This document shows positions 24,699 to 33,275 of a stretch of DNA of 64,000 bases, one piece after another (the first letter of the stretch is position 1; every line of letters starts with the position of its first letter). Position numbers and translations under genes: made by a program. The notes beneath the pieces were generated by a model, which made no database searches, had not been told where the DNA came from, and saw nothing but the letters and a program-made list of their open reading frames with translations. This DNA comes from Deinococcus arboris (GTDB taxonomy: Bacteria; Deinococcota; Deinococci; Deinococcales; Deinococcaceae), in assembly GCF_009755355.1 (NCBI RefSeq), contig NZ_WQLB01000009.1, forward strand, positions 69,415-133,414, read 5' to 3'.

Positions 24699-26033
24699 AT
24701 GACCCAACCACAGACCGCGAAGATTGACCTCAGCATCCTCGGCAGCGGCGGCGCTGGCAGCAACTGGCGCCGTGAGTTCCTACCCGAAGAAGGCGTGTAC
24801 GCCGCGCAACTGTACCAAGAGATGCGCGACACCGACCCCATCATCGGCGGCGTGTTCCTGGCGCTCGAAGCCATGTTCCGCCAGGTGGAGTGGCAGGAGG
24901 TGCCGGCCAATGACACCCCGGAGGCGCTGGACTGGGCTGAATATCTGCGCCAGTGCCGTGAGGACATGAGCCACACCTTTCCGAGCTTCACGGCTGACGT
25001 GCTGACCATGTTCGTGCACGGCTGGAGCTACTTCGAGGTCGTGTACAAGGTGCGGCGCGGCCCGAACGAGAAAGACGCCCGCTACCGCAGCGCCTATACG
25101 GACGGGCGCCTGGGCTGGCGTAAGTTCGCCCTGCGACCACAGCGCACGCTCTCGCGTTGGGAATACGACGGCGACGGCGGCATTCAGGGGCTGTGGCAGA
25201 GCACCCGCAAGGGCCTCGTGTTCCTGCCCATCCAGCGCTGCCTGCACTTCCGCACCACCGAAGCTGGTGGTCACCCGGAGGGCCGGAGTCTGCTGGTCAA
25301 TGCCCGGCGATCATTCCGCTTCCAGTCTCGGCTGGAGGAGTTTGAAGCCATCGGCATTGAGCGCGATCTGGCCGGGTTGCCGCTGGTGGAAGTACCCGTC
25401 GAGCTGCTGAGCCAGAACGCCACCGCCGAGCAGCAGGCCACCCTGCGCGTGATCGAGCAGCAGGCGGCGGCGGTGCGGGCCGACGAGCGGGCCTACGTCC
25501 TGATGCCGAGCAGCCAGTACGTGGTGCAGGACTATGACGAGGCCAAAGGCACGACCAGCACCAAGGCGATGCCCACGGGCTACAAGTTCAGCCTGGTCAC
25601 GTCGGGTGGCACACGCGCCCACGACACCGACGCCATCATCAAGCGCTATTCGCAGCGCCTGGCCACGTCGCTGCTGGCGACCTTCTTGCTGCTGGGCGGC
25701 AGCGAGGGTAAAGGCGCCCAGGCCCTGAGCGGCGACCTCACCGACCTGTTTGAACTGGCTGGGACTGGCTTTCTGGACGGCATGACCGCCGTGGTCAACC
25801 GCTTCGCCGTGGGCAATCTGATGCAGGTCAACGGCGTGCCCCGAGAGCTGTGGCCCAGGCTGGAGCACAAAGGGCTCAGCGAGGCCGCGCTGGAGCAGTT
25901 CCTGGTCCGAGTGAACGATGCCCTGAAGGCCGGCACTATCTCGGCCGACACCAACCTAGAAACTGCCATGCGCCAGAAGCTCGGTGTGCCTGAGCGTGAA
26001 GACACCGACGACGCGGACGAAGACCCGTCCTAA
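24699..26033 (+). CDS. Portal protein
   Basis: The protein has 444 residues behind AAGGAGG. The pattern (YQEMRDTDPIIGGVFLALEA near residue 40, GWSYFEVVYK, HFRTTEAGGHPEGRSLL, then IKRYSQRLATSLLATFLLLG) is that of phage portals of the DUF935/Mu gp29-like type. It forms the dodecameric channel between head and tail. It follows terL and precedes the head protease, as expected. Confidence 0.88.
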   Translation: MTQPQTAKIDLSILGSGGAGSNWRREFLPEEGVYAAQLYQEMRDTDPIIGGVFLALEAMFRQVEWQEVPANDTPEALDWAEYLRQCREDMSHTFPSFTADVLTMFVHGWSYFEVVYKVRRGPNEKDARYRSAYTDGRLGWRKFALRPQRTLSRWEYDGDGGIQGLWQSTRKGLVFLPIQRCLHFRTTEAGGHPEGRSLLVNARRSFRFQSRLEEFEAIGIERDLAGLPLVEVPVELLSQNATAEQQATLRVIEQQAAAVRADERAYVLMPSSQYVVQDYDEAKGTTSTKAMPTGYKFSLVTSGGTRAHDTDAIIKRYSQRLATSLLATFLLLGGSEGKGAQALSGDLTDLFELAGTGFLDGMTAVVNRFAVGNLMQVNGVPRELWPRLEHKGLSEAALEQFLVRVNDALKAGTISADTNLETAMRQKLGVPEREDTDDADEDPS

Positions 26034-26043
26034 GGAGGCCTGT

Positions 26044-26184
26044 ATGCATTCACCCATCCCACCCCGCCCTGTTACTGAAGTGCCCAGCCCAGGCGTCCGC
26101 ACCCCGTCCCCTGGCCCAGCGCCCTCGCCTGGTGGTCAGACCCCTCGGCCCGGCAGCATCGTGCCCCCCACGTCGCCCTGGTAG
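26044..26184 (+). CDS. Small proline-rich protein
   Basis: The product has 46 residues, about a third proline with repeated P-S-P-G units. The ATG follows a perfect AAGGAGG and the gene fits neatly between portal and protease, so it is probably translated. It may be a minor head component or a linker peptide. Function unknown. Confidence 0.55.
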   Translation: MHSPIPPRPVTEVPSPGVRTPSPGPAPSPGGQTPRPGSIVPPTSPW

Positions 26185-26193
26185 GAGGCCACC

Positions 26194-27924
26194 TTGAAAC
26201 AGAATCTGCATTTCCTCGCGCACGCCCTGCAGGGTGGCCAGCTCTGGGCCATTCAACAGAACGTCCTGGACGAGCTACACGCGCGGGTCATGAACCCACA
26301 GGGGCACGGGCCTGGCGCCGATGAGATGACGGCCGCGCCCGTCGCTCTGACCCAGCGTGTGCCACTCGTGCGCGGTAACGGCAAAACCGTAGCCCTCGTG
26401 ACCTTTCACGGCGTGGTGATCAGCCGTGTGCCTGCCTGGGCTGAAGGCTGGGGGTACGTCAATCCGCAGCGCTTCGGCGCCGAGATGCGGGCGCTGGCCG
26501 ACGACCCGACGGTCGCGGCCATCCTGCTCAGCATTGATTCGCCAGGCGGGACGGTGGCCGGCACCGTGGAAGCTGGTGACGCGGTCGCCTATGCCAAGAG
26601 CAAGAAGCGCGTGGTGGCCGTCAGTAATGACATGGCGGCCTCGGCGGCCTACTGGGTCGCGGCCCAGGCCTCGGAGATCGTGGTGACGCCCACGGCCATC
26701 ACCGGCAGCATCGGCGTGATTGCCAGCCATGCGGATTACACGAAGATGCTCAGTACCTGGGGCATTGTCGTCACCTACGTGCGCAGCGCCGCCAAGAAGG
26801 CGCTCGGCCAGCCCTACGAGCCCTTCAGTGCCGAGGCTCAGGCCGAGTGGCAAAAGATGGTGGACGCCATGTACGCCCAGTTCATTCAGGCCGTCGCCAA
26901 GGGGCGCCGGAAGTCGCGCGCCCTCGTGACCGATGAGTGGGCCAGCGGCGAGGTGTGGACGGGGCAAGCAGCTGTCACCGCAGGCCTGGCCGACCGTGTG
27001 GGCAGCCTGGCGGGCGTGCTGGGTGAGCTAACAGGCGCCACCCCACCCCCACCGCAGGACCCGCCGCCACCGGATGACGACGAGGATGAAGGGGACGATG
27101 ACCCTGACGCCCGTGCGGATGCGCTGCGTGAGCATCAAACCTCCCTCGGCGTCGCACTGGCCAACGCGGCGAAGACCTCTCCCCCACCCACTGCCACCGG
27201 CGACCCGGACCCACCGGCCGCCGTGCAGAATCCCAGCCCCACCGACGACCCGCCTGCCACCACGGAGGCGGGTTCGTTGACCGACCTAGATTCCGCGCCC
27301 CAGGCGCAGGAGGAAGTTATGGACCTGAAAGCCATCCTCGCCAAGGTGCAAGCCGGCGAACCCCTCAGCGCGGAGGAACGCGCCTTCCTGAATAAGCAGC
27401 TCGACGGCGGCGGCAGTGCAGCGGCAGGGCCGGCCACGCCGGCCGCTGGCCAGGCCCCCCAGGGCGCCGCGAAGATTGACCTCAGCGCCCTCACGCCCGA
27501 AGCCCGCGAGGCGGTGGAAAAAGCCCAGTCGGATGCTGCTGCGGCCAATGCCCGTGCTGAACGCGCGGAGAACACCGCCAACACCGAGCGCGACAACCGC
27601 CTGAACCGCGAGTTTGCTGAGCGCGCGGTCTCCCTGGGTCAACCCCATTCATTCGGCGCCACCCTGCGCTCGGCCCACGAAAAGCTGAGCAAGGAAGAGT
27701 ACGCCGCCCTGGAACAGAGCCTCAACGCGACCGGCGCCCAGTTGGCGCTCGTGGGCGAGGCCGGGAGTAGTCAGGACCGCAAGAGCACCGGCAACCCCAA
27801 GAGTGACTACAACGCCCGCGTCCAGGCCGCCATGAAAGAAGATCCCAAGCTGACCCGCGCGCAGGCAGGCCAGAAGGTCATGCGCGACGACCCCCAATTC
27901 GCGGCCCAGTACCGGGGCCGCTGA
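26194..27924 (+). CDS. Head maturation protease (S49/SppA) fused to scaffold
   Basis: The 576-residue protein begins at a TTG at 26194 behind GGAGG. Residues 60-290 are an S49 ClpP/SppA-like peptidase: LLSIDSPGGT (111-120) and NDMAASAAYW with the likely nucleophile Ser150, then TAITGSIGVIASHADYTKML. An acidic Pro-rich linker follows (about 290-375), then a helical Ala/Glu-rich scaffold domain. This is the layout of lambda C/Nu3. An internal ATG at 27319 probably yields free scaffold. Confidence 0.88.
   Translation: MKQNLHFLAHALQGGQLWAIQQNVLDELHARVMNPQGHGPGADEMTAAPVALTQRVPLVRGNGKTVALVTFHGVVISRVPAWAEGWGYVNPQRFGAEMRALADDPTVAAILLSIDSPGGTVAGTVEAGDAVAYAKSKKRVVAVSNDMAASAAYWVAAQASEIVVTPTAITGSIGVIASHADYTKMLSTWGIVVTYVRSAAKKALGQPYEPFSAEAQAEWQKMVDAMYAQFIQAVAKGRRKSRALVTDEWASGEVWTGQAAVTAGLADRVGSLAGVLGELTGATPPPPQDPPPPDDDEDEGDDDPDARADALREHQTSLGVALANAAKTSPPPTATGDPDPPAAVQNPSPTDDPPATTEAGSLTDLDSAPQAQEEVMDLKAILAKVQAGEPLSAEERAFLNKQLDGGGSAAAGPATPAAGQAPQGAAKIDLSALTPEAREAVEKAQSDAAAANARAERAENTANTERDNRLNREFAERAVSLGQPHSFGATLRSAHEKLSKEEYAALEQSLNATGAQLALVGEAGSSQDRKSTGNPKSDYNARVQAAMKEDPKLTRAQAGQKVMRDDPQFAAQYRGR
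27319..27924 (+). CDS. Predicted internally initiated scaffolding protein
   Basis: An in-frame ATG at 27319 inside the protease gene is preceded by GGAGG at 27309-27313, a far better site than chance in-frame ATGs have. It would give a 201-residue helical protein (MDLKAILAKVQAGEPLSAEE, ending FAAQYRGR) equal to the scaffold domain. Lambda makes Nu3 from the 3' part of C in the same way. Confidence 0.6.
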   Translation: MDLKAILAKVQAGEPLSAEERAFLNKQLDGGGSAAAGPATPAAGQAPQGAAKIDLSALTPEAREAVEKAQSDAAAANARAERAENTANTERDNRLNREFAERAVSLGQPHSFGATLRSAHEKLSKEEYAALEQSLNATGAQLALVGEAGSSQDRKSTGNPKSDYNARVQAAMKEDPKLTRAQAGQKVMRDDPQFAAQYRGR

Positions 27925-27972
27925 GCGCCGCCCCGTCTCCCCTCCGCCCTCTCACCCCCTAAGGAGTCCACC

Positions 27973-28377
27973 GTGTCCACGATCAAGCCCACCGGCAGCC
28001 ACGCCGGCCCCAGCGCCCGTGACCTCACCAATTTCCAGTGGCGCGCCGCCAAGCTCGTCGGCAATGTCAGCAGCGGCGACAGCTCGAAAGTCGAGAAGGA
28101 ACAGACCATTGACGTGGCGGGTGCTGGCGACCACGTCGCAGGCATCATCTTCTACCCCGGCGACAAGGCCGGTGTCCGCACCACCATCCACACGGGCGGC
28201 CGCCTGAAGGTCAAGCTCGGCTTTGCCGGGAAAGCCGGCGACCGCATCAAGTCGGGTGCGGACGGCGTGGCGCTGTTGGCCGCCGCTGGTCAGGCCTACT
28301 TCGGCACCCTGGTTGAAGGCGGGCCCAGCGGCGCCATTGCCCCCTTCGAGTTTGACCACGGCACCGTGCCTGCTTAA
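27973..28377 (+). CDS. Capsid decoration protein
   Basis: The product has 134 residues from a GTG behind AAGGAG. The Gly/Ala-rich beta pattern (GIIFYPGDKAGVRTTIHTGG, then GALLAAAGQAYFG-like repeats) fits small phage decoration proteins like lambda gpD or the DUF2190 group. It lies between scaffold and major capsid protein. Confidence 0.7.
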   Translation: MSTIKPTGSHAGPSARDLTNFQWRAAKLVGNVSSGDSSKVEKEQTIDVAGAGDHVAGIIFYPGDKAGVRTTIHTGGRLKVKLGFAGKAGDRIKSGADGVALLAAAGQAYFGTLVEGGPSGAIAPFEFDHGTVPA

Positions 28378-28397
28378 TCTGCCGCGCCCTTTCCCCT

Positions 28398-28426
28398 GCC
28401 CGCTTGAGCCCTGTGCTTCAGCGGGC
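28398..28426. other. Hairpin between decoration and capsid genes
   Basis: GCCCGCT (28398-28404) pairs with AGCGGGC (28420-28426). No T-run follows. It may stabilise or process the mRNA of two highly expressed genes. Confidence 0.45.
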
Positions 28427-28455
28427 TTCGCCTTTCCCGTCCCAGGAGGACACTC

Positions 28456-29556
28456 ATGCTGAAAGTTGGACTTGCGATGCTGATGGGCCCGCTGATGGCC
28501 GCTTACGACACCACCACCGGCCCCCTGCCCCCCACCAGTGAGGGCTTCCAGGCCGACCAGTACCTCACCGATATGGCGATTGATGACACCGCCAACGACC
28601 AGGAGTTTCTGACCCCCCAGGTGTTCCCCCGCCTGGACGTCAACCGGCCCAGCGGCGAGTTCGACATGTGGGACCGGGGCAGCATGCTGCGCCCAGAGTT
28701 CCGCGAACACGCCTACGGGGACCGCCCCAACATTGCCCACGTCAAGAAGGGCAAGGGCACCTTCCGCGTGGAGCACCGCAGCCTGGAGCGTGTCGTGGAG
28801 CCCGAGGACATGGCCAGCACCCGCAATCCGCTGCAGCCGGAAGAAGACGCCGCGCTGTACCTGGCTGGGCAGATGCGCCTGGACGTGGACCTGCGGTTTG
28901 TGTCGCACGCCATGTCCGCTGATGCGGGCTGGGCGTTCCGTTACCAGGGCGTGGCCAGCAACCCGAACCACGCCGATGACACCCCCGAGTTCCTCCAGTT
29001 CGACCAGCCGGGCGTGAACGTCGCGGAATTCATTCGCGCCCGTGCCCGCCGCATGAAGCGCCTGACGGGCCGCAAGCCCAACGTGCTGCTGCTGGGCAGC
29101 GACGTGGCGGCCGCCCTGGCCTTTAACGAGGACATTGTGGACCGCGTGAAGTACGTGATGAAGGGCGTGGCCGACCTGGACCTGCTGTCCGGCTTCTTTG
29201 ACGTGCCGAAGGTGCTGGACGCTTCGGGGGTCTTCAATAAGGCGCTGGAAGGCAAAGAAGACGACTTCCAGTACATCGTGAGCCCCAAGAGCATGCTGCT
29301 GACCTACGCAGCCGAGCGTCCCAGCCGCCTGAACCCGAGCGGCGGGTACACCTTCGTCTGGAACAACCTGTACACCAAGTTTGACGGCGAGCAGGAGCAG
29401 GTCGAGGGTGGCCTGGGCTTGATGCGCCGGGGCCGCGACAGCCGCAGCGGCGTGAAGTGGGTGCAGTGCCACCACGCGGTGGATACGCAGGTCGTGGCGC
29501 CAGACCTGGGCATGTTCTTTGAAGACGTGGTGGCCGCCGCCGCGTACGACTGGTAA
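28456..29556 (+). CDS. Major capsid protein
   Basis: The protein has 366 residues behind CAGGAGGACACTC. It resembles lambda gpE-type capsid proteins: ASTRNPLQPEEDAALYLAGQ near residue 121, FIRARARRMKRLTGRKPNVL (about 194-213), GFFDVPKVLDA, and a late VEGGLGLMRRGRDSRSGVKW. It follows protease/scaffold and decoration protein and is flanked by head-tail joining genes. Confidence 0.88.
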   Translation: MLKVGLAMLMGPLMAAYDTTTGPLPPTSEGFQADQYLTDMAIDDTANDQEFLTPQVFPRLDVNRPSGEFDMWDRGSMLRPEFREHAYGDRPNIAHVKKGKGTFRVEHRSLERVVEPEDMASTRNPLQPEEDAALYLAGQMRLDVDLRFVSHAMSADAGWAFRYQGVASNPNHADDTPEFLQFDQPGVNVAEFIRARARRMKRLTGRKPNVLLLGSDVAAALAFNEDIVDRVKYVMKGVADLDLLSGFFDVPKVLDASGVFNKALEGKEDDFQYIVSPKSMLLTYAAERPSRLNPSGGYTFVWNNLYTKFDGEQEQVEGGLGLMRRGRDSRSGVKWVQCHHAVDTQVVAPDLGMFFEDVVAAAAYDW

Positions 29557-29573
29557 GCCCCAGGAGGGCCCCT

Positions 29574-30302
29574 GTGACCCAAGACAAAAGTTATGTCGCG
29601 CTGAAGCCCCTGCGCTTCGGAGACCAGGCCCTGTTGCCTGGTGACCCCGTACCAGTGGAGCCGGGGCGCGACTACGGCCTGATGGTGCGCCTCAAGCAAA
29701 TCGCTGAGGTGCCCGCCGGGGCGGCGGCCGTTCCGCAGCAGACCACTCCGCCTGCCGCGCCCTTCCCCGAGGGCGCGCGGCTCGTCTTCGTGGCCGAGGA
29801 CGGCGCGCACAGCCTCGCCACGTTTCTCGGGGTGCTCAGGGCGCAGGCCCATGCCGCCGAGGCCTTGGACGTTGAGGAGGGCGCGCTCATCGCCTCCGTT
29901 ACGTTCGAGGATGACCCAGTGCCGGTGGTCGTGCGCCTGGACAGCCTGCTGCCCGAGCAGCCCACCGCGCGACTGGTGGCAGGCCTGCTGACGGTCGCGG
30001 CCCAGCACAATGCCACTCAGGTGCAGCTCTCCGCCCAGCTCCAGGGCCAGGTGGATTTCTTGGAGCTGCTCATCCAGGCGATTCGCGCACCGGGCGACCC
30101 GCTGCCCGCCGACTTCCCAGCTGCTGAGTTCCTGGCCGAGAACGGCGTAACCACCCTGCCCGGTCTCCAGCTGCTGGCCCAGGGCGAGGAGGGCAGCGCC
30201 AACCTCCAGCGGCTGAATGGCATCGGCAAGGGCCGGGCGCGGGACATTCTGGCCGCGCTCACCCCGCCCGCACCGGATACCCCCGCCCCGCCGGAGGCCT
30301 GA
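29574..30302 (+). CDS. Hypothetical head protein with C-terminal HhH-like motif
   Basis: The protein has 242 residues from a GTG behind AGGAGG. The N terminus (YVALKPLRFGDQALLPGDPV) looks like a short beta domain common after capsid genes. The C terminus carries LQRLNGIGKGRARDILAAL, a helix-hairpin-helix-like segment that can bind DNA. It may be a head-tail or DNA-contacting accessory protein. Confidence 0.65.
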   Translation: MTQDKSYVALKPLRFGDQALLPGDPVPVEPGRDYGLMVRLKQIAEVPAGAAAVPQQTTPPAAPFPEGARLVFVAEDGAHSLATFLGVLRAQAHAAEALDVEEGALIASVTFEDDPVPVVVRLDSLLPEQPTARLVAGLLTVAAQHNATQVQLSAQLQGQVDFLELLIQAIRAPGDPLPADFPAAEFLAENGVTTLPGLQLLAQGEEGSANLQRLNGIGKGRARDILAALTPPAPDTPAPPEA

Positions 30303-30303
30303 C

Positions 30304-30771
30304 GTGACGGGCTCGTCTGACCCGCCCGCCCTGACCACCCAGCAGCTGGCGGCCGTGCGCACTTACGCCACGGCGGCCGCGCTGAACTACCACAACGCCA
30401 CGGTGCCGGTAGACGATCAGGTGGACCTCCCGGCCAGCTTTGAGCTGCACGGGAGCCTGAAGCTGGTGGCGGCCGACGTGCTGGAGGCTGCCTGCCTGCA
30501 AGCCTCCAAGGCGGCTACGGGCAGCAGCGGCGGCGTGAAACGGGTCAAGGTTGAAGGCGAAGTGGAGATCGAGCGCTTCGCTGCGACGCCTGTGGACAGC
30601 GTGACCGCCCAGACGTGGTGTGACCGAGCGGCGCGGCTGCGCAAAGAGGTCAGCGCGGCCAGCGGCGGCGGCATCAGGGTCATCCCCTCGCCGGTGGCGG
30701 GGATGCGGGTGGGCGGCAACCCTGAGCCCGTGTTCCGGGTCACGCGGCCCTGCCGCGAGGACAGCCCGTGA
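30304..30771 (+). CDS. Head-tail connector-like protein
   Basis: The protein has 155 residues from a GTG at 30304. An N-terminal helical part (LTTQQLAAVRTYATAAALNY) and later EVEIERFAATPVDSVTAQTW fit small gp6-like adaptor proteins by size and position. The assignment rests mostly on gene order. Confidence 0.55.
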   Translation: MTGSSDPPALTTQQLAAVRTYATAAALNYHNATVPVDDQVDLPASFELHGSLKLVAADVLEAACLQASKAATGSSGGVKRVKVEGEVEIERFAATPVDSVTAQTWCDRAARLRKEVSAASGGGIRVIPSPVAGMRVGGNPEPVFRVTRPCREDSP

Positions 30772-31145
30772 GTCTGCTGGATGAGATTCGCGGCGCAGTG
30801 GCCTCGGCCAACACCCCGGAGATGCTGGCGGTGCGCTTCCGGCACGAGGGCATCTTCACCAAAACCCAGAACGGCCGCGAGCGCGAGTATCCCTGCCGCT
30901 TCAGTGTGCGTGACCCGGTCAAGGGCAGCCGCGACCAGATTGCCGCCGCTGAAGCGTTTGCCACCTCGCAGAGCGTGGCTTTCCGCGACGTGCGCGAGCT
31001 GCGCGTGCACCCTGACCACACACGCCCACCAGAGGGCGCCGTCCTGACCACACCCTGGGACGGCGGCCGCCTGGAAGTGCGCAGCTGGAGTCAGCCCAGC
31101 GACTTCACCGGCCAGGCCCTCGCGCTGTGTGTGCTCCGGAGGTGA
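30768..31145 (+). CDS. Head-tail joining protein (putative)
   Basis: The product has 125 residues from a GTG overlapping the upstream TGA. Size, basic charge and place (second gene after the connector) suggest a stopper-type protein. No firm family was recognised. Confidence 0.5.
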   Translation: MSLLDEIRGAVASANTPEMLAVRFRHEGIFTKTQNGREREYPCRFSVRDPVKGSRDQIAAAEAFATSQSVAFRDVRELRVHPDHTRPPEGAVLTTPWDGGRLEVRSWSQPSDFTGQALALCVLRR

Positions 31146-31148
31146 GCC

Positions 31149-31586
31149 GTGCCCGCCATCCCGCAACACATCGCGCAGCTGCTGACGGCCGCCGTCCCAG
31201 CAGGGACGCCGATTCTTCAGCCTGACCAACAACGCATCCCTGCTGAGTGGGAGGAGGAAGATGGGCACGGCGAAATCGTGGAGGGTGGGCGCCGTGGCCT
31301 GGCTGTGTACATCGAGCAGCGCGCGCCCCAGGGCTATGTGCAGGTCGAGGAGCCCACGGCCGTCCTCAGTGCGGGTGTCCAGGACGTGTACTGGACGGCT
31401 GTAGCTGCCGTGGCGCCCAGCCACGAGGCCGCGCGCACCCTGACCGACCTCATCCGCCCGGCCCTCATCGGGGTCCCCGGCGCCGACCCCGGCTTTTACC
31501 GTCCCCAATCCCCGCCCTCGCTGCTGCCGCTGGGCAGTGGCGTGGTCATGCTCCGCGCCGTGTACGCCCGCACCCTTCTCGCCTGA
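31149..31586 (+). CDS. Tail terminator-like protein
   Basis: The product has 145 residues from a GTG behind GGAGG. It directly precedes the major tail protein, and the fold outline (helical start IAQLLTAAVPAGTPI, then beta strands with GYVQVEEPTAVLSAGVQDVY) fits tail terminators such as lambda gpU. Position carries most of the weight. Confidence 0.55.
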   Translation: MPAIPQHIAQLLTAAVPAGTPILQPDQQRIPAEWEEEDGHGEIVEGGRRGLAVYIEQRAPQGYVQVEEPTAVLSAGVQDVYWTAVAAVAPSHEAARTLTDLIRPALIGVPGADPGFYRPQSPPSLLPLGSGVVMLRAVYARTLLA

Positions 31587-31601
31587 CCTTGGAGGTCCCC
31601 T

Positions 31602-32261
31602 ATGCCCCTTGTCGTTTCCAACGCTGCCACCGCCCGCCTGAGCGGGAACATGGTCCCCGAAGGCCGCATCATCTATTTCGACCCCGTGGAGGGCTTCACA
31701 GGCGTGACGTTTGCCGACCTGGGCCTGTTCCCCGAGGATGCCACCATCTTCCCGAACGCGGAAATCACCCGCGAGGCCATCCGGGCACTGAACCCGGAGG
31801 GCGGCCCCAGCATCGTGGTGGATGAGCGGATTACCGAAACCGACATCACCTACGAAGTGCCGGTTCTGACCCCCGACGATACGGTGCGCTCGCTGCACAA
31901 CGGCGCCCCCGCCGTGGCCCTGGCCGATACGGACATGGCCGGCATCAAGGTCAGCCCGTTCAGTCCCGGGGCCAGCATCCTGGGGCGGCTGATTGTGGTG
32001 GCCAAACGGCCCGGCACTGACCCCGCCCGGCTGTTCCGTGTGTTCTGGCACCCACGCGCCGCTCTTCAGAGCAACGGGACCGGCGACAGCCAGGGTGAGG
32101 AGACGCTGCTGTTCAACATCTCGGTGCGCGCCCACACCTATGAGCCTGGCGCCGACTTTACGGACGTGGCCTCGCAAATCACGCCCTACGGCGCCATCTT
32201 CACCGTGCCTGCCAACAAACTCCAGACGCTGCTGGACAAGCTGGCCGACGAAGCCGCTTAA
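31602..32261 (+). CDS. Major tail (tube) protein
   Basis: The 219-residue, beta-rich protein (MVPEGRIIYFDPVEGFTGVT, later RVFWHPRAALQSNGTGDSQG and EETLLFNISVRAHTYEPG) starts behind TTGGAGG. It stands between the terminator-like gene and the frameshifted tail chaperones and tape measure, the fixed position of the tube protein in siphophages. A strong hairpin follows. Confidence 0.75.
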   Translation: MPLVVSNAATARLSGNMVPEGRIIYFDPVEGFTGVTFADLGLFPEDATIFPNAEITREAIRALNPEGGPSIVVDERITETDITYEVPVLTPDDTVRSLHNGAPAVALADTDMAGIKVSPFSPGASILGRLIVVAKRPGTDPARLFRVFWHPRAALQSNGTGDSQGEETLLFNISVRAHTYEPGADFTDVASQITPYGAIFTVPANKLQTLLDKLADEAA

Positions 32262-32275
32262 ATCCGGCATGACAC

Positions 32276-32311
32276 AGCGGCCTGCCCTGCACCTTTTTCC
32301 GGCAGGCCGCT
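32276..32311. other. Hairpin after the major tail protein
   Basis: AGCGGCCTGCC (32276-32286) pairs perfectly with GGCAGGCCGCT (32301-32311). The T-run lies in the loop, not after the stem. It may protect the tail-tube mRNA or act as an attenuator. Confidence 0.5.
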
Positions 32312-32332
32312 GCCTTCACAACAGGAGAATCT

Positions 32333-32500
32333 ATGTTTGACACGGAACTGGCCGAGCAACTGGCCCGGCACGGCGACCAGGCGCAGGCCTGCCGCGTGAC
32401 CCGCGAGGCGTTTGAAGGCATGTGCGCCGCGCTGGGCGTGCCCCCAGCGGAAGTGCAGACCGAGGTGCAGGCCCAGTTAACGCCCAAGGCTCGGGCCTGA
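32333..32500 (+). CDS. Small tail-region protein
   Basis: The product has 55 residues (MFDTELAEQLARHGDQAQAC) behind AGGAG. It is helical and shares one base with the next ATG (TGATG). It is probably a small partner of the tail chaperone set. Function unknown. Confidence 0.6.
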   Translation: MFDTELAEQLARHGDQAQACRVTREAFEGMCAALGVPPAEVQTEVQAQLTPKARA

Positions 32501-32904
32501 TGCTGCCAGTGCGCCGGGTGGTGCCGCTTACCGGTGGCATGGTCACGCTTCATGCCTGGCCCGCCACAGTTGCCGAGGGCCACCTGCACGACCTGCTGGC
32601 GTTTACCCAGACCCTCGGGGCGCTGCGCGAGGATTGGCAGGAGCTGGCCTACGACGACGTGGAGCCCGCTGTCTGGGGCATGTTCTGGCGCCTGGTGCAG
32701 GCCAGTCTGCGCGGTCAGGCCCTGCCCCGTCCCGTCAGCTGGGCCGACCGCGTGGAATTGGTGGGCGCCATGTGGGAACTCAATGACCTGGAGGCCGCCG
32801 AGGGAAAACTGACGGCCCTGCTCCAGCGGGCCGAACAGCGGCGCCTGAGGGTGACGGCGCAGCTGCTGCAGCTGCTGGAACAGGGCCAGAAGACGACACC
32901 CTAG
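32500..32904 (+). CDS. Tail assembly chaperone (G-like)
   Basis: The product has 134 residues, helical and acidic (WQELAYDDVEPAVWGMFWRL). It lies between tail tube and tape measure, where siphophages encode the G/GT chaperones. The slippery heptamer GGGAAAA at 32802-32808 in the right phase (G GGA AAA) lets part of the ribosomes shift to -1 and read on into the frame ending at 33275. The zero-frame product ends at the TAG at 32902-32904. Confidence 0.78.
   Translation: MLPVRRVVPLTGGMVTLHAWPATVAEGHLHDLLAFTQTLGALREDWQELAYDDVEPAVWGMFWRLVQASLRGQALPRPVSWADRVELVGAMWELNDLEAAEGKLTALLQRAEQRRLRVTAQLLQLLEQGQKTTP
32802..32808 (+). promoter_or_regulatory. Programmed -1 frameshift site
   Basis: G GGA AAA fits X XXY YYZ in the zero frame and is close to lambda's GGGAAAG in gene G. 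From here the -1 frame is open without stop through to 33275. Confidence 0.75.
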
Positions 32905-32912
32905 ACGAGTTC

Positions 32913-33275
32913 GTGGTGCGCGTGTTCGGCGCCAAGGCCTACGACACCGTGATGGCCATGCCGCTGGCCCTCATCGCCCGCGCCGCTGGCATTCAGGGCG
33001 AGCGGGACGCCGAGGCGCGCCTGCTGGTGCTCCAGGACATCAGCCTCGCCACTGGCCTAAAGCTCGGGCAGAGCTATGTGGACCCCAAGAACCCAGGAGG
33101 CAGGCCGAAGCGCGGCGAGGCGTTTTACAGCCTGGAAAAATTTAACGACCACGTGGAGCACGTCGAAAAACTGGCGCGCCCCTGGCTCCACACACCGGCC
33201 GCACGGAAAGCCCGCCGCGAGGCGGAGGAGGAACGGCGCATGGACGCCTTCGAGCGCGCCCTGAGGGCCAAATGA
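32913..33275 (+). CDS. Tail assembly chaperone C-terminal part (T-like, made by frameshift)
   Basis: This 120-residue frame (VVRVFGAKAYDTVMAMPLAL, later DHVEHVEKLARPWLHTP) has only a GTG at 32913 with no good ribosome site, and it is open upstream to the slippery site. It is therefore best read as the GT extension, making a fusion of about 258 residues from 32500 to 33275. The extension would bind the tube protein while the G part coats the tape measure. Confidence 0.72.
   Translation: MVRVFGAKAYDTVMAMPLALIARAAGIQGERDAEARLLVLQDISLATGLKLGQSYVDPKNPGGRPKRGEAFYSLEKFNDHVEHVEKLARPWLHTPAARKARREAEEERRMDAFERALRAK

Noticed and set aside
27952..29475. 507-codon open frame on the minus strand
   Set aside because: It is antisense to the decoration and capsid genes, with His/Val/Gly-rich shadow composition.
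30417..32270. 617-codon open frame on the minus strand
   Set aside because: It is antisense to four well-placed head and tail genes and has no start site or motif; GC-rich DNA gives such shadows.
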